The notes under the pieces are model-generated. The model made no database searches and was not told where the DNA came from. It was given only the letters and a program-made list of their open reading frames with translations. A stretch of DNA of 29,155 nucleotides from assembly GCA_047612385.1 (NCBI GenBank), contig JBLGAR010000054.1, forward strand, positions 1 through 29,155, read 5' to 3'. Within the stretch, counting starts at the first letter, position 1, and each line of letters opens with the position of its first letter. The DNA comes from JBALVT01 sp047612385 (GTDB lineage: Bacteria; Pseudomonadota; Gammaproteobacteria; Pseudomonadales; Halieaceae). Made by a program: the position numbers and the translations under genes. This document shows, one piece after another, positions 1-6,932 of the stretch.

Positions 1-2
1 TT

Positions 3-125
3 GCTCGCGCCGAGGGTGATTGCGAGGCAGCCGAAATGGCATTGCTACATGAGCTAGCCGACCTTCTCGGGATATCTCATGACTTTGTGGGACAGTGCCT
101 GGAGTGCAGTTTCGAACTGGATTGA
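3..125 (+). CDS. C-terminal tail of a TerB-like protein (partial)
   Basis: An open frame runs in from the left edge and ends at a TGA at 123-125, giving 40 residues. The piece contains an acidic, helical stretch (EAAEMALLHELADLLGIS) that resembles the last helices of TerB / tellurite-resistance-type domains, where a patterned 'E...L..IA..LGIS...F' segment is usual. The start and most of the gene lie outside the window. The family call rests on this short stretch only and could be wrong. That the frame is coding is moderately likely. The next 110 bases up to the amidohydrolase stop show nothing I can name. Confidence 0.4.
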   Translation, partial: ARAEGDCEAAEMALLHELADLLGISHDFVGQCLECSFELD

Positions 126-237
126 GTGAATTCCCACCGGCATGGCGAAAATGTGCATAGCCAACGCCAATTTATATAAGTTGAGCAATTGTGGTGCTGA
201 TAAATAGAGTTACTTTTGTTTTCCTACTGGCCTTAGG

Positions 238-1980
238 TTAACTCGGCGGTTCCGCCGCAGGACCTGACTGCATACCACGAATCAATTTCCCCGGCAGCGC
301 ACCCGTCGCCTGCCCCTGAGAGAAAATGATTTCTCCAGAGACCATGGTCGCCTCAATTCCATCCACGTCTTGCAAGAACCGTTTACCCCCTGCAGGAAGG
401 TCTTTCACGATATGGGGACTGCGCAGCTTAAGCCGTTCAAAGTCGATAATATTGATATCTGCTTTCATGCCCGCACCGATAAGGCCCCGGTCATTCAGAG
501 AATAAAGTTCCGCAGGTTGCCGACTGATCATGTGAATACCCTGGGCCAGGTCGAACTGCTCCTTCTCTCGCACCCATTTTGTCAAAAGATAGATAGTCGC
601 GCTGGCATCGCAGATAGAACCCACGTGGGCACCACCGTCGCCCAGGGCAGACACCGTGTGCGGATGTCCAAGTAAGGTGGCAATAACTTCTTCATCGGCG
701 CTGGTGCCGGGTATGTAAATTAGCTTGGTGCCCTCCTCGCCCAGAAAATAATCGTACAACCAGCTCTCAGGGTCTACCCCGTCTCGTTGCGCCTGCGCGG
801 CTACGCTGTTTTCGGGGCTGGGTAGATACTCAATGGGGTCTTCCAATGGGTACATGAGGTCGAAACGCTTACTCAGCAATTTAACAAAAATATGCGGGTT
901 TTCATGGTCTTCGCTCATAATGCGGGCTTTTGTTATCGGGTCACGAAGCGCTTCCAACCGCTGGTCCGCGGGCAATTCATCCAGCGCACGAAAACTGGGC
1001 CTGTAGCGGAATGGGCTCATGGTGGCCGGGTGACCCATCAGCACACCAACAGGGCGTGATAACACCTGCGCACGAATATCCAGCCCCTCGGCTTGCGCCT
1101 CCTCCACCATCCGCAACTGGCTCTTCCAGAGTTCAGCGTCACGGTTCATGCCTTTACTAGGTGCCTCGATGGGTACCAGTGTAAAAGTGCCCTTCGCGCC
1201 CGTGCTTCTGCAAGTGTCCCGCAGAATGTTAAATTCGTCTGCCGCGTCGACCCAGTCCGAGATAAACTGCATCACGTGTCCCTGCTCTCCAGACAGGCAA
1301 TCTCCCAGCTGCTTCAGTTCCCTGGTAGCGGCTTTGAAGGTCGGCACGTTTTCACCGGAACTGCTCAGATGTAGCAGGGTGCGCGAACTGGAAAAACCTA
1401 CGGCACCGGCTGCAACACCAGCCGACAACAGTGTTTGCATTTGTTCTATATCCTCGGCAGTCGCCTCTTCGCGGTTTAAACCACGCTCGCCCATCACATA
1501 CACGCGCAAAGGACCGTGTGGCAGCAGCGCTGCGATATCGATATCGCGGGGTCTAGCTTCCAGCGCATCCAGGAACTCGGGAAAGCTCTCCCAGTTCCAG
1601 GGCAGGCCCGCATCCATGACGGTTCCCGGGATTTCCTCTACGCCTTCCATTAACTGCATCAACACCGAGTGGTCTTCTTTGCGACACGGCGCAAACCCCA
1701 CGCCGCAGTTGCCCATCACAGCCGTGGTGCAGCCGAGACTTGAGGAAGGTCGCATATGTGTATCCCAGGTGGCCTGGCCATCGTAGTGCGTATGACAGTC
1801 CACAAAGCCGGGGGTCACAATCTTGCCGGTAGCGTCAATTTCCTGTGGCGCATTGCCTTCGATAAGATCGGCAATCGCCGCAATCTTGCCGGATTTAATC
1901 GCTATATCACCGCGGTAGGGAGCGCCGCCGCTGCCATCGTAAATCTCACCGTTCCTGATGATCGTGTCGTATTGCGCCAT
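238..1980 (-). CDS. D-aminoacylase-type amidohydrolase (N-acyl-D-amino-acid deacylase family)
   Basis: 580 residues, the usual length for the amidohydrolase-3 / D-aminoacylase group, which hydrolyses N-acyl-D-amino acids or related cyclic amides in the cytoplasm. Visible signatures are the N-terminal beta-sandwich start (IIRNGEIYDGSG), the metal-binding HTH at residues 63-65 in VTPGFVDCHTHYDGQ, GNCGVGFAP with Cys92 (a D-aminoacylase zinc-ligand position), and the C-terminal GDGGAHVGSICDAS segment with the catalytic Asp region. The ATG at 1980 is preceded by CAGGTGG about 8 nt upstream. No signal peptide. It is a lone minus-strand gene with no obvious partner. Family is confident; the exact substrate cannot be read from the sequence. 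Confidence 0.9.
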   Translation of the reverse strand: MAQYDTIIRNGEIYDGSGGAPYRGDIAIKSGKIAAIADLIEGNAPQEIDATGKIVTPGFVDCHTHYDGQATWDTHMRPSSSLGCTTAVMGNCGVGFAPCRKEDHSVLMQLMEGVEEIPGTVMDAGLPWNWESFPEFLDALEARPRDIDIAALLPHGPLRVYVMGERGLNREEATAEDIEQMQTLLSAGVAAGAVGFSSSRTLLHLSSSGENVPTFKAATRELKQLGDCLSGEQGHVMQFISDWVDAADEFNILRDTCRSTGAKGTFTLVPIEAPSKGMNRDAELWKSQLRMVEEAQAEGLDIRAQVLSRPVGVLMGHPATMSPFRYRPSFRALDELPADQRLEALRDPITKARIMSEDHENPHIFVKLLSKRFDLMYPLEDPIEYLPSPENSVAAQAQRDGVDPESWLYDYFLGEEGTKLIYIPGTSADEEVIATLLGHPHTVSALGDGGAHVGSICDASATIYLLTKWVREKEQFDLAQGIHMISRQPAELYSLNDRGLIGAGMKADINIIDFERLKLRSPHIVKDLPAGGKRFLQDVDGIEATMVSGEIIFSQGQATGALPGKLIRGMQSGPAAEPPS

Positions 1981-2205
1981 GGTATAGCCACCTGAGCTAG
2001 TAAGTTGTTAGAGCTTAATTGTAGCGCAATGGTTTTCGTCAAGGGAGGACGCGCTGCTACGCACGATGATGTCAGAAAATTGTCGGAATCGGAAACATAG
2101 TAAATGAAGCAGTTTTCGCAAACTCACTGCTCTGCAAAAACAGTGGCTTTAAATGCATTTACTCGTGTATTAATATCTAATACGTTCATTTTTAGGTACA
2201 AGCAC

Positions 2206-2451
2206 GTGGCCAGAAACACGTCCGTCACCCTTGGTGATCATTTTGAAACGTTCATCACCAGCAAGATAGAACAGGGGCACTTTCAATCTGTCAGTGAAGC
2301 CGTACGCGCCGGACTTCGAAAGTTGGAGGAGGATGAAGCCAGGTTGGAAGCGTTAAGACTTCGACTGCAAGCGGGAGAAGACAGGGCTGTCACTGAAAAC
2401 TTCGATAGTCGGAAATTTCTGGAAAAACTCCATAAAAAGCATCTTGGGTAA
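2206..2451 (+). CDS. parD: ParD-family (CopG-like) antitoxin
   Basis: 81 residues from a GTG at 2206, chosen because family similarity begins at that codon (MARNTSVTLGDHFETFI) and an AGG lies about 10 nt upstream. An ATG at 2104 in the same frame would add 34 residues unlike the family. ParD antitoxins are dimeric ribbon-helix-helix proteins that bind their own promoter and neutralise the ParE toxin through the C-terminal half. The N-terminal RHH core and the VSEAVRAGLRKLEEDEA segment are present and the gene is intact. The stop overlaps the former start of parE (TAA at 2449-2451), but the toxin is destroyed (see next entries), so this is an orphan antitoxin. Confidence 0.85.
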   Translation: MARNTSVTLGDHFETFITSKIEQGHFQSVSEAVRAGLRKLEEDEARLEALRLRLQAGEDRAVTENFDSRKFLEKLHKKHLG

Positions 2452-2512
2452 AGCAACGCTATATCATTCGGGAGCTCGCGCTCACAGACCTGGAGGAAAT
2501 CTGGCTTTATAC
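2448..2512 (+). pseudogene. parE: parE toxin remnant: start codon lost and truncated by an IS element
   Basis: The frame directly overlapping the parD stop encodes VKQRYIIRELALTDLEEIWLYT, which matches the first ~22 residues of ParE toxins (a basic first strand, then A..DLEEIW.YT). The expected start is GTA (2448-2450), not GTG or ATG, and there is no other start in frame after the upstream stop at 2433-2435. The frame leaves ParE similarity exactly at the inverted repeat that begins at 2513. The ancestral junction was probably GTGA; GTAA keeps the parD stop while removing the parE start. The toxin is therefore dead twice over. Confidence 0.75.
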
Positions 2513-2888
2513 GGTTCTGTCGCGAGTCTTTCCCAGTTCCAGCAAACAGTATTCGCCTGACACAATTATCTTGTTAGAGCCAATGCGTAAAACTGCTCCC
2601 AAGCTGGCAATGAACTCCTGTTTTGACCCTTCTTCAGCATGCGCGATGCGAAGTAGACGACCCAGCGCTCAATAGTGCTGTGATCAACTGCATAGCCGCG
2701 TTCCTGCATCAGCTCTTCGAGATCACGATAGCTCAGCGAGTAAGCGACGTACCAGCGGACGCATTGTAGAATCATGTCTTACTTGTGATGCCGGCCTTTA
2801 AAACGGAGCACAGCTTACCCCGATGTTCGAATACCAAAGCCTAGAGTATCTCGTGCTGGAATTAGACCCACTCATTTGCGACAGAGCC
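2513..2888 (-). mobile_element. IS6-family element, internally deleted, with both terminal inverted repeats
   Basis: The left end GGTTCTGTCGCGAG (2513-2526) and the right end, read on the minus strand as GGCTCTGTCGCAAA (2888-2875), form the terminal inverted repeats typical of IS6-family elements. The interval is 376 bp, against about 800 bp for a complete element. Between the ends lies a fused N-terminal plus C-terminal piece of transposase. The 8 bp outside each end differ (CTTTATAC on the left, CAATCAAT on the right), so no target-site duplication remains. Left flank is truncated parE and right flank a truncated crotonase gene, as expected when an IS6 element has produced an adjacent deletion. 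Confidence 0.8.
2566..2811 (-). pseudogene. IS6-family transposase with central deletion and in-frame stop
   Basis: Minus-strand reading gives VLRFKGRHHK, a TAA stop at 2779-2781, then DMILQCVRWYVAYSLSYRDLEELMQERGYAVDHSTIERWV, the conserved N-terminal region of IS6 transposases. It then jumps to RMLKKGQNRSSLPAWEQFYALA, which resembles the extreme C-terminus of the same family. The whole DDE catalytic core (about 150 residues) is missing, and the early stop separates the FKGRH start from the rest. Complete members are about 230-240 residues. It cannot be an active transposase, though its ends might still be moved by a related enzyme elsewhere. Confidence 0.8.
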
Positions 2889-3045
2889 CAATCAATATCA
2901 CCACCGCTAGGCCTACCGGAGAATTCGAAGGTTTCATTTCCGGCATCTACGAATTTGAAGGCGGCGAAGGCATTTTGTCGCTGTGCACTAAACGCACATC
3001 GGCGATGCCATCTTTTACTTCGATTTCAACACGACCTGCCACCAC
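2889..3045 (-). pseudogene. N-terminal remnant of an enoyl-CoA hydratase/isomerase (crotonase) gene
   Basis: A GTG at 3045 or 3042 behind a good ribosome site (AAGGAG, about 6 nt) starts MAGRVEIEVKDGIADVRLVHSDKM, the classic opening strands of crotonase-family proteins. After DKM the frame runs out at a TAG (2947-2949). A shift of one base restores a family-like NAFAAFKFVDAGN segment, so a frameshift is likely. The similarity is cut at 2888 by the right end of the IS6 element. It follows the thioesterase on the same strand by about 45 bp, so the two probably belonged to one acyl-CoA operon before the IS removed the rest. Confidence 0.65.
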
Positions 3046-3088
3046 TATTCTCCTTTCGTTTTATGACCAATTTTCTTTCTCTAAACCG

Positions 3089-3502
3089 CTATGACTTTCC
3101 CCTGAAAATATTAAACACGCCGCTCATAGTAGCCAGTATGACGTCATCGCGAAAAATTTTCCCCGACACATGCGCCTCACGCTTGCCCATGTGGTCTATT
3201 TGCGTCTCGGCGACCAACCAATCACCAACCTTTGCCGGGGCGATAAAGTTGGTAGTAAGGCTGGTTGTGGTAACCGTTGGGTTTGGTTTCTCGCTATAAA
3301 ATGGCTGCAGGCTAAGTGCCACATCCGACAAAGTTGAAATCACACCGCCGTGCGCAATCGCTAGATAATTGGCATGATGCTCTTCAATAGACAGCCCCAC
3401 TAACCAGCAGGCATCTGTCTTCTTTACATAAAAAGGACCATTTTGTTCGAGAAATATACCGTGAAACTGGGCGGGTTTGAATCCTTGTTGAATATCTGAC
3501 AT
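3089..3502 (-). CDS. PaaI-type hotdog-fold thioesterase
   Basis: 137 residues with the hotdog pattern of PaaI / 4HBT thioesterases: the central helix preceded by AHGGVISTLSDVALS (His-Gly-Gly motif near residues 51-53) and the VTTTSLTTNFIAPAKVGDWL strand pair. The family hydrolyses acyl-CoA thioesters, often phenylacetyl-, aryl- or short-chain acyl-CoA, in the cytosol. It lies just upstream of the crotonase remnant, which supports an acyl-CoA role. A predicted terminator (3540-3557) separates it from the upstream TetR/membrane-protein pair, so it may have its own promoter in the 3503-3540 region. Substrate unknown. Confidence 0.85.
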   Translation of the reverse strand: MSDIQQGFKPAQFHGIFLEQNGPFYVKKTDACWLVGLSIEEHHANYLAIAHGGVISTLSDVALSLQPFYSEKPNPTVTTTSLTTNFIAPAKVGDWLVAETQIDHMGKREAHVSGKIFRDDVILATMSGVFNIFRGKS

Positions 3503-3539
3503 TAATTTACTACCTCACTATACGGCGGCGATCAGGGAG

Positions 3540-3557
3540 AAAAAACGGCCACCCGTT
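3540..3557 (-). terminator. Predicted intrinsic terminator after the membrane-protein gene
   Basis: On the minus strand the sequence AACGG-GTGG-CCGTT is followed by a run of six T. It is a 5-bp stem with a 4-nt loop, 60-75 nt beyond the stop of the 3617-4363 gene. A second perfect hairpin (GAGAGC-TTT-GCTCTC on the plus strand, 3558-3572) sits immediately before it. The stem is short, so confidence is moderate. Confidence 0.5.
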
Positions 3558-3616
3558 GAGAGCTTTGCTCTCCAGCGCACTCATCCCACCACTTCACTTA
3601 CTACCCATAATTACTC

Positions 3617-4363
3617 CTACCCTGCCTCGTTTGTCATGGCTGCCTTGAAGTTAAACGCCATGGCTATAATCACGATAAGTAGGAGCACAGAAACACCCAT
3701 AAAGTAATTATTGATTTCGACAGCCTCGATACCACCGGCAAGCAGTACTACGAACATGGCCTGGTAGATGATGCCGAACAGACCCAGCGTCACCGCCGCG
3801 ATCTTTGCGCTTGTGGAATCGCCGTAGCAAGGCGCCATCACCAACAGGGCAAATATCGCGTAAAGCCAAAAACCGAGGTAATCGAAAGAGGTATAGAGCG
3901 AAAACGGAATAGTAACGTTGAGCAACACAAGCAAGGAATCTGACATCTGAGAGCCCACCGCGCCGCTTGCGGCAGTTTCTGCCAGCAAGGGAATAGTCCA
4001 TACCGCGATGAATTTGGGAACGATAAAGGCGACAACGGACATCAAAACCACCATGCCCGCAAGTATCGCGCGCAGCGGGTTCATTACTTTAATTTGCCAG
4101 GCTATTCCAAAAAACACGCCCGACAAGGTGAGCATTGCAACAATCTGGTTGACCCAGCCTGCGATGAAGGCACCTCTGTTTTCATTGAGCCAGGCAATAC
4201 GATCTGCGTGCTCGGCGTTATAGCCCGCGGGTGCATCCAGGGGCAGAAACATCGATATGACTGTGGTAACAAGAGCGCCGATGGCGCACCAGAAGCCCAG
4301 CCTGTTGATCTGGTAGTTAAGTGAAGCTTTTGTACCAGCGATTGTGCTTGAAATGTTGTTCAT
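3617..4363 (-). CDS. Integral membrane protein of unknown function
   Basis: 248 residues with about six to seven hydrophobic segments: near 23-42, 66-86, 94-118, 140-165 (broken by SFDYLGFWLY), 185-210 and 218-240. A hydrophilic loop of about 20 residues (PAGYNAEHADRIAWLNENRG) follows the first segment. The start ATG overlaps the stop of the upstream TetR gene by ATGA, so the two are translationally coupled. I do not recognise a defined family; a general resemblance to small DUF4386-type membrane proteins is possible but weak. The pairing suggests a membrane function controlled by the regulator. Confidence 0.75.
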   Translation of the reverse strand: MNNISSTIAGTKASLNYQINRLGFWCAIGALVTTVISMFLPLDAPAGYNAEHADRIAWLNENRGAFIAGWVNQIVAMLTLSGVFFGIAWQIKVMNPLRAILAGMVVLMSVVAFIVPKFIAVWTIPLLAETAASGAVGSQMSDSLLVLLNVTIPFSLYTSFDYLGFWLYAIFALLVMAPCYGDSTSAKIAAVTLGLFGIIYQAMFVVLLAGGIEAVEINNYFMGVSVLLLIVIIAMAFNFKAAMTNEAG

Positions 4364-4923
4364 GAATTCTTTCCGTATTTTTCGTCAATGAATTTCAGTA
4401 TCGTCTCGCGCACGAGTGTTCTGTCACCTTCCCAGCGTCTTCCCTGACCGGTAAAAAGTGACTCTCCTTCCGTAATAGACATTACACAAAGCGCCTCCAC
4501 GTGGGGTGACTCAACTCCCGCCGCTTCCATTGCCTTCTCCAGGATTTCTAAATACTCGGCATAGACCTCCTCCAGCAGGTCGGACACCAATGGCTCGGTC
4601 TGCTCCATGGCCCACAATTGTGGCCAGAGTCTGTCGCCGAGCATTCCAGCCTCCGTGCTGTCGTCGAGCATGAACGCCGCGATTTCCGCGACACTCGACG
4701 AGCCGTCCTGTAGCTTTCGCGATTCGAATTCCTGACGAATGTGTTCAGCGATATAATCTACGAGAGCACGAAGCAGATCATCCCAGGTACGAAAGTGATA
4801 CTGCAGCGCACCCAGCTTCATGCCGGCGGCTCGCGCCAGGGCCCGCATACTAAGGCTTCCATAGCCCTCGTCCTCAATGATTTCGATTGCCGCTTGTAAG
4901 ATCTCTTGCTTTCGTTCGCCCAT
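4360..4923 (-). CDS. TetR-family transcriptional regulator
   Basis: 187 residues from the ATG at 4923 (MGERKQEILQAAIEIIEDEG). An upstream ATG at 5013 is in frame but would run through the divergent promoter and into the neighbouring gene, so it is rejected. Residues 5-50 form the TetR helix-turn-helix (LSMRALARAAGMKLGALQYHF), and the C-terminal half is an all-helical ligand domain without a recognisable ligand signature. The gene is divergent from the FAD oxidoreductase at 5004, and the 80-bp gap contains nested palindromes that look like its operator. It probably represses both its own operon and the divergent oxidoreductase. Confidence 0.9.
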   Translation of the reverse strand: MGERKQEILQAAIEIIEDEGYGSLSMRALARAAGMKLGALQYHFRTWDDLLRALVDYIAEHIRQEFESRKLQDGSSSVAEIAAFMLDDSTEAGMLGDRLWPQLWAMEQTEPLVSDLLEEVYAEYLEILEKAMEAAGVESPHVEALCVMSITEGESLFTGQGRRWEGDRTLVRETILKFIDEKYGKNS

Positions 4924-4941
4924 CACGGAACCATCCAAAAT

Positions 4942-4987
4942 TTTACATGTCAGATGACATGCTAGATCATGCCAACAGACATGTAAA
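4942..4987. promoter_or_regulatory. Palindromic operator region between TetR and FAD oxidoreductase genes
   Basis: Two nested inverted repeats lie in the divergent gap. CATGTCA-GA-TGACATG (4946-4961) is perfect with 7-bp arms. TTTACATGTC (4942-4951) and GACATGTAAA (4978-4987) form a perfect 10-bp outer pair. The shared ACATGTC unit is therefore present three times in alternating orientation. TetR regulators usually bind such dyads beside their own gene; binding here is inferred, not shown. Confidence 0.6.
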
Positions 4988-5003
4988 GCACTTGGAGACG
5001 ACA

Positions 5004-6905
5004 ATGGCAGCACTGGTTACTCGCAGGGACTTTTTGAACGGTGTGGCGCTTGGCACCGGTGCAACCTTGCTAACGCCCTATCAACTGTTCGCGCAAGCTC
5101 CACCGGACATATCGTCCGTCAATTACCCACCAACAATGACGGGAATGAGAGGCAACCACCCCGGTTCTTTCGAGGTATCGCACGCCCTTGCCTGGAAAGG
5201 CGTAAAACCGGCCGAGCACCGTAAACTGAACCAGCACTACGACCTGGTGATTGTGGGCGCCGGCGTGAGTGGCCTTGCAACTGCCAGGTTCTACCAGCAG
5301 CGCATGGGGCCCGATGCACAAATCCTGTTACTCGATAATCATGACGATTTTGGCGGCCACGCCAAGCGCAACGAATTTCACCACAACGGCAGAATGATGT
5401 TGAGCCTGGGCGGCGCCCAGAATCTGGAAGGTCCCAGCGGTTACAGCGAGATGGCCGGTGGCCTCATGGTCGACATTGGCATTGACGATAAATTTGTAGC
5501 GGCTATGGATGTCAACACACCGGACGACATGGCATTAGCGTTCAAATTTAGTGCAGACAATGGCGTAATACTGCCCGGCCCCGACGGCCACGTGACGGTG
5601 GCTGGCAACTGGAACGCGGTGATGTTTGGTGGCGAAGGCTACGAGGAAGCTGTAAGAGCTCTGCCGCTACCCACCGTTGAACAAGACACACTAATCGTTT
5701 TTTTTGGCGGAAAACGCGACTTCCTCGATGGTCTATCCCTTAGCGAGAAATGGGATTACGTGAACTCGGTTAGCTATAACCAATTCCTCTTGGAACGAGT
5801 TGGCCTTGCGCAGGACACCCTACCCCTACTGAACGCTATCATCGTGCATCTACACGGCCTGTCGGGCTGGAATCTCACCGTGCTGGAAGCGATCGGCGGC
5901 GGCGCTAGCGGTATCAAAGCAGTAGGATGGCTCGGCAAGGCCACAGCCAAGTTGGCGGGCGCGCTTATGGACAGCTTCATAGAAGTGCGGATGTTTCCCG
6001 ATGGCAATGCCTCGGTCGCCCGGCTGCTGGTGCAAAAACTGATTCCGGAAGTGGCTCCCGACATGAGGGGAGTAGAGGATGTGGCTGTCGCGCAGTTCAA
6101 CTACGGCGCGCTAGACCCGAAGGATCAAGAAAACCAGGCAACCCGGTTACGACTCAACAGCACCGTGGTCGGCGTACGTGAAGTCGACAGCAAACACGTG
6201 GAAGTCGACTACGTTCAGCAGGGAAATCCCCTGCGCATTACCGCCGATCATTGCGTACTGGCTTGCTACAACGCCCTCATCCCCCACTTGTGCCCGCAGA
6301 TGCCGGAAGCTCAAAAAGAAGGCCTGAGTTACGGCGTTAAGACCCCCTTCGTGTACGCCAACGTACTACTGGAAAATGGCCGCGCCTATTCTAAACTCGG
6401 TGCCACCTTTTTCCAGTGCCCCTACGATCCGTTTCAGTGGGTGAGTACGGCACCCAACATGACCCTGGGCGGCTATGAACCCCCGCGTGGGCCAGATGAT
6501 CCGATGGTGGTGTTTATGATGCACTCGCCCATGACGTTGACGGCACCGGAAGGACCATCAACAGGGCGCACCCAACTGCGCCTGGGTCGCCACAAAATAT
6601 ACAGCACGCCTTTTGCCGGCTACGAGCAGCAGATTCGCGAACAACTGCAAGCCATGTTGGGTAAACACGGCTTTAATCACGAGACGGATATTCGCGCCAT
6701 CACGGTCAATCGCATTCCCCACGGCTATGCTTATCCCTACCTTGGGTTGCACGACCCCGAATGGGAAGAAGGACAGGCACCCCATGAAATCGGACGGGCG
6801 CAGTTCGGGCGTATTTCGATTGCCAACACGGATTCCGAGGCGCTTGCGTTGATGGATGCGGCCTTTGATGCGGCGTGGCGGGCGGTAGAGGAGCAGACTT
6901 ATTAA
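5004..6905 (+). CDS. Tat-exported FAD-dependent oxidoreductase, spermidine-dehydrogenase-like
   Basis: 633 residues from the ATG at 5004, which has GGAG 6 nt upstream and places a twin-arginine signal at the N-terminus (TRRDFLNGVALGTGATLL, residues 6-23, then LFAQA). The in-frame ATG at 4887 lies inside the TetR gene and is rejected. The mature part starts with a Rossmann FAD site (DLVIVGAGVSG, Gly85/87/90), followed by DNHDDFGGHAKRNEF (111-125), a motif I associate with SpdH-type spermidine dehydrogenases, and a C-terminal FAD segment (SIANTDSEALALMDAAFDAA). It is probably a periplasmic, FAD-loaded amine or related oxidase. It is divergent from TetR and probably under its control. Substrate uncertain; polyamine is a family-based guess. 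Confidence 0.85.
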   Translation: MAALVTRRDFLNGVALGTGATLLTPYQLFAQAPPDISSVNYPPTMTGMRGNHPGSFEVSHALAWKGVKPAEHRKLNQHYDLVIVGAGVSGLATARFYQQRMGPDAQILLLDNHDDFGGHAKRNEFHHNGRMMLSLGGAQNLEGPSGYSEMAGGLMVDIGIDDKFVAAMDVNTPDDMALAFKFSADNGVILPGPDGHVTVAGNWNAVMFGGEGYEEAVRALPLPTVEQDTLIVFFGGKRDFLDGLSLSEKWDYVNSVSYNQFLLERVGLAQDTLPLLNAIIVHLHGLSGWNLTVLEAIGGGASGIKAVGWLGKATAKLAGALMDSFIEVRMFPDGNASVARLLVQKLIPEVAPDMRGVEDVAVAQFNYGALDPKDQENQATRLRLNSTVVGVREVDSKHVEVDYVQQGNPLRITADHCVLACYNALIPHLCPQMPEAQKEGLSYGVKTPFVYANVLLENGRAYSKLGATFFQCPYDPFQWVSTAPNMTLGGYEPPRGPDDPMVVFMMHSPMTLTAPEGPSTGRTQLRLGRHKIYSTPFAGYEQQIREQLQAMLGKHGFNHETDIRAITVNRIPHGYAYPYLGLHDPEWEEGQAPHEIGRAQFGRISIANTDSEALALMDAAFDAAWRAVEEQTY

Positions 6906-6932
6906 AAACATTATTCTTGAAAAAGTACCGTG

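Noticed and set aside
1148..1786. Long plus-strand open frame of 212 codons opposite the amidohydrolase
   Set aside because: It is antisense to a gene with clear family motifs, has low-complexity Ser/Pro-rich content and no recognisable domain.
2823..3299. 158-codon plus-strand open frame across the IS end and thioesterase
   Set aside because: It crosses the IS6 terminal repeat, the crotonase remnant and the antisense of the thioesterase, so it is a chance frame.
4887..5003. N-terminal extension of the FAD oxidoreductase from the ATG at 4887
   Set aside because: It would start inside the TetR gene and run through the operator; the ATG at 5004 has a good ribosome site and puts the Tat signal at the N-terminus.
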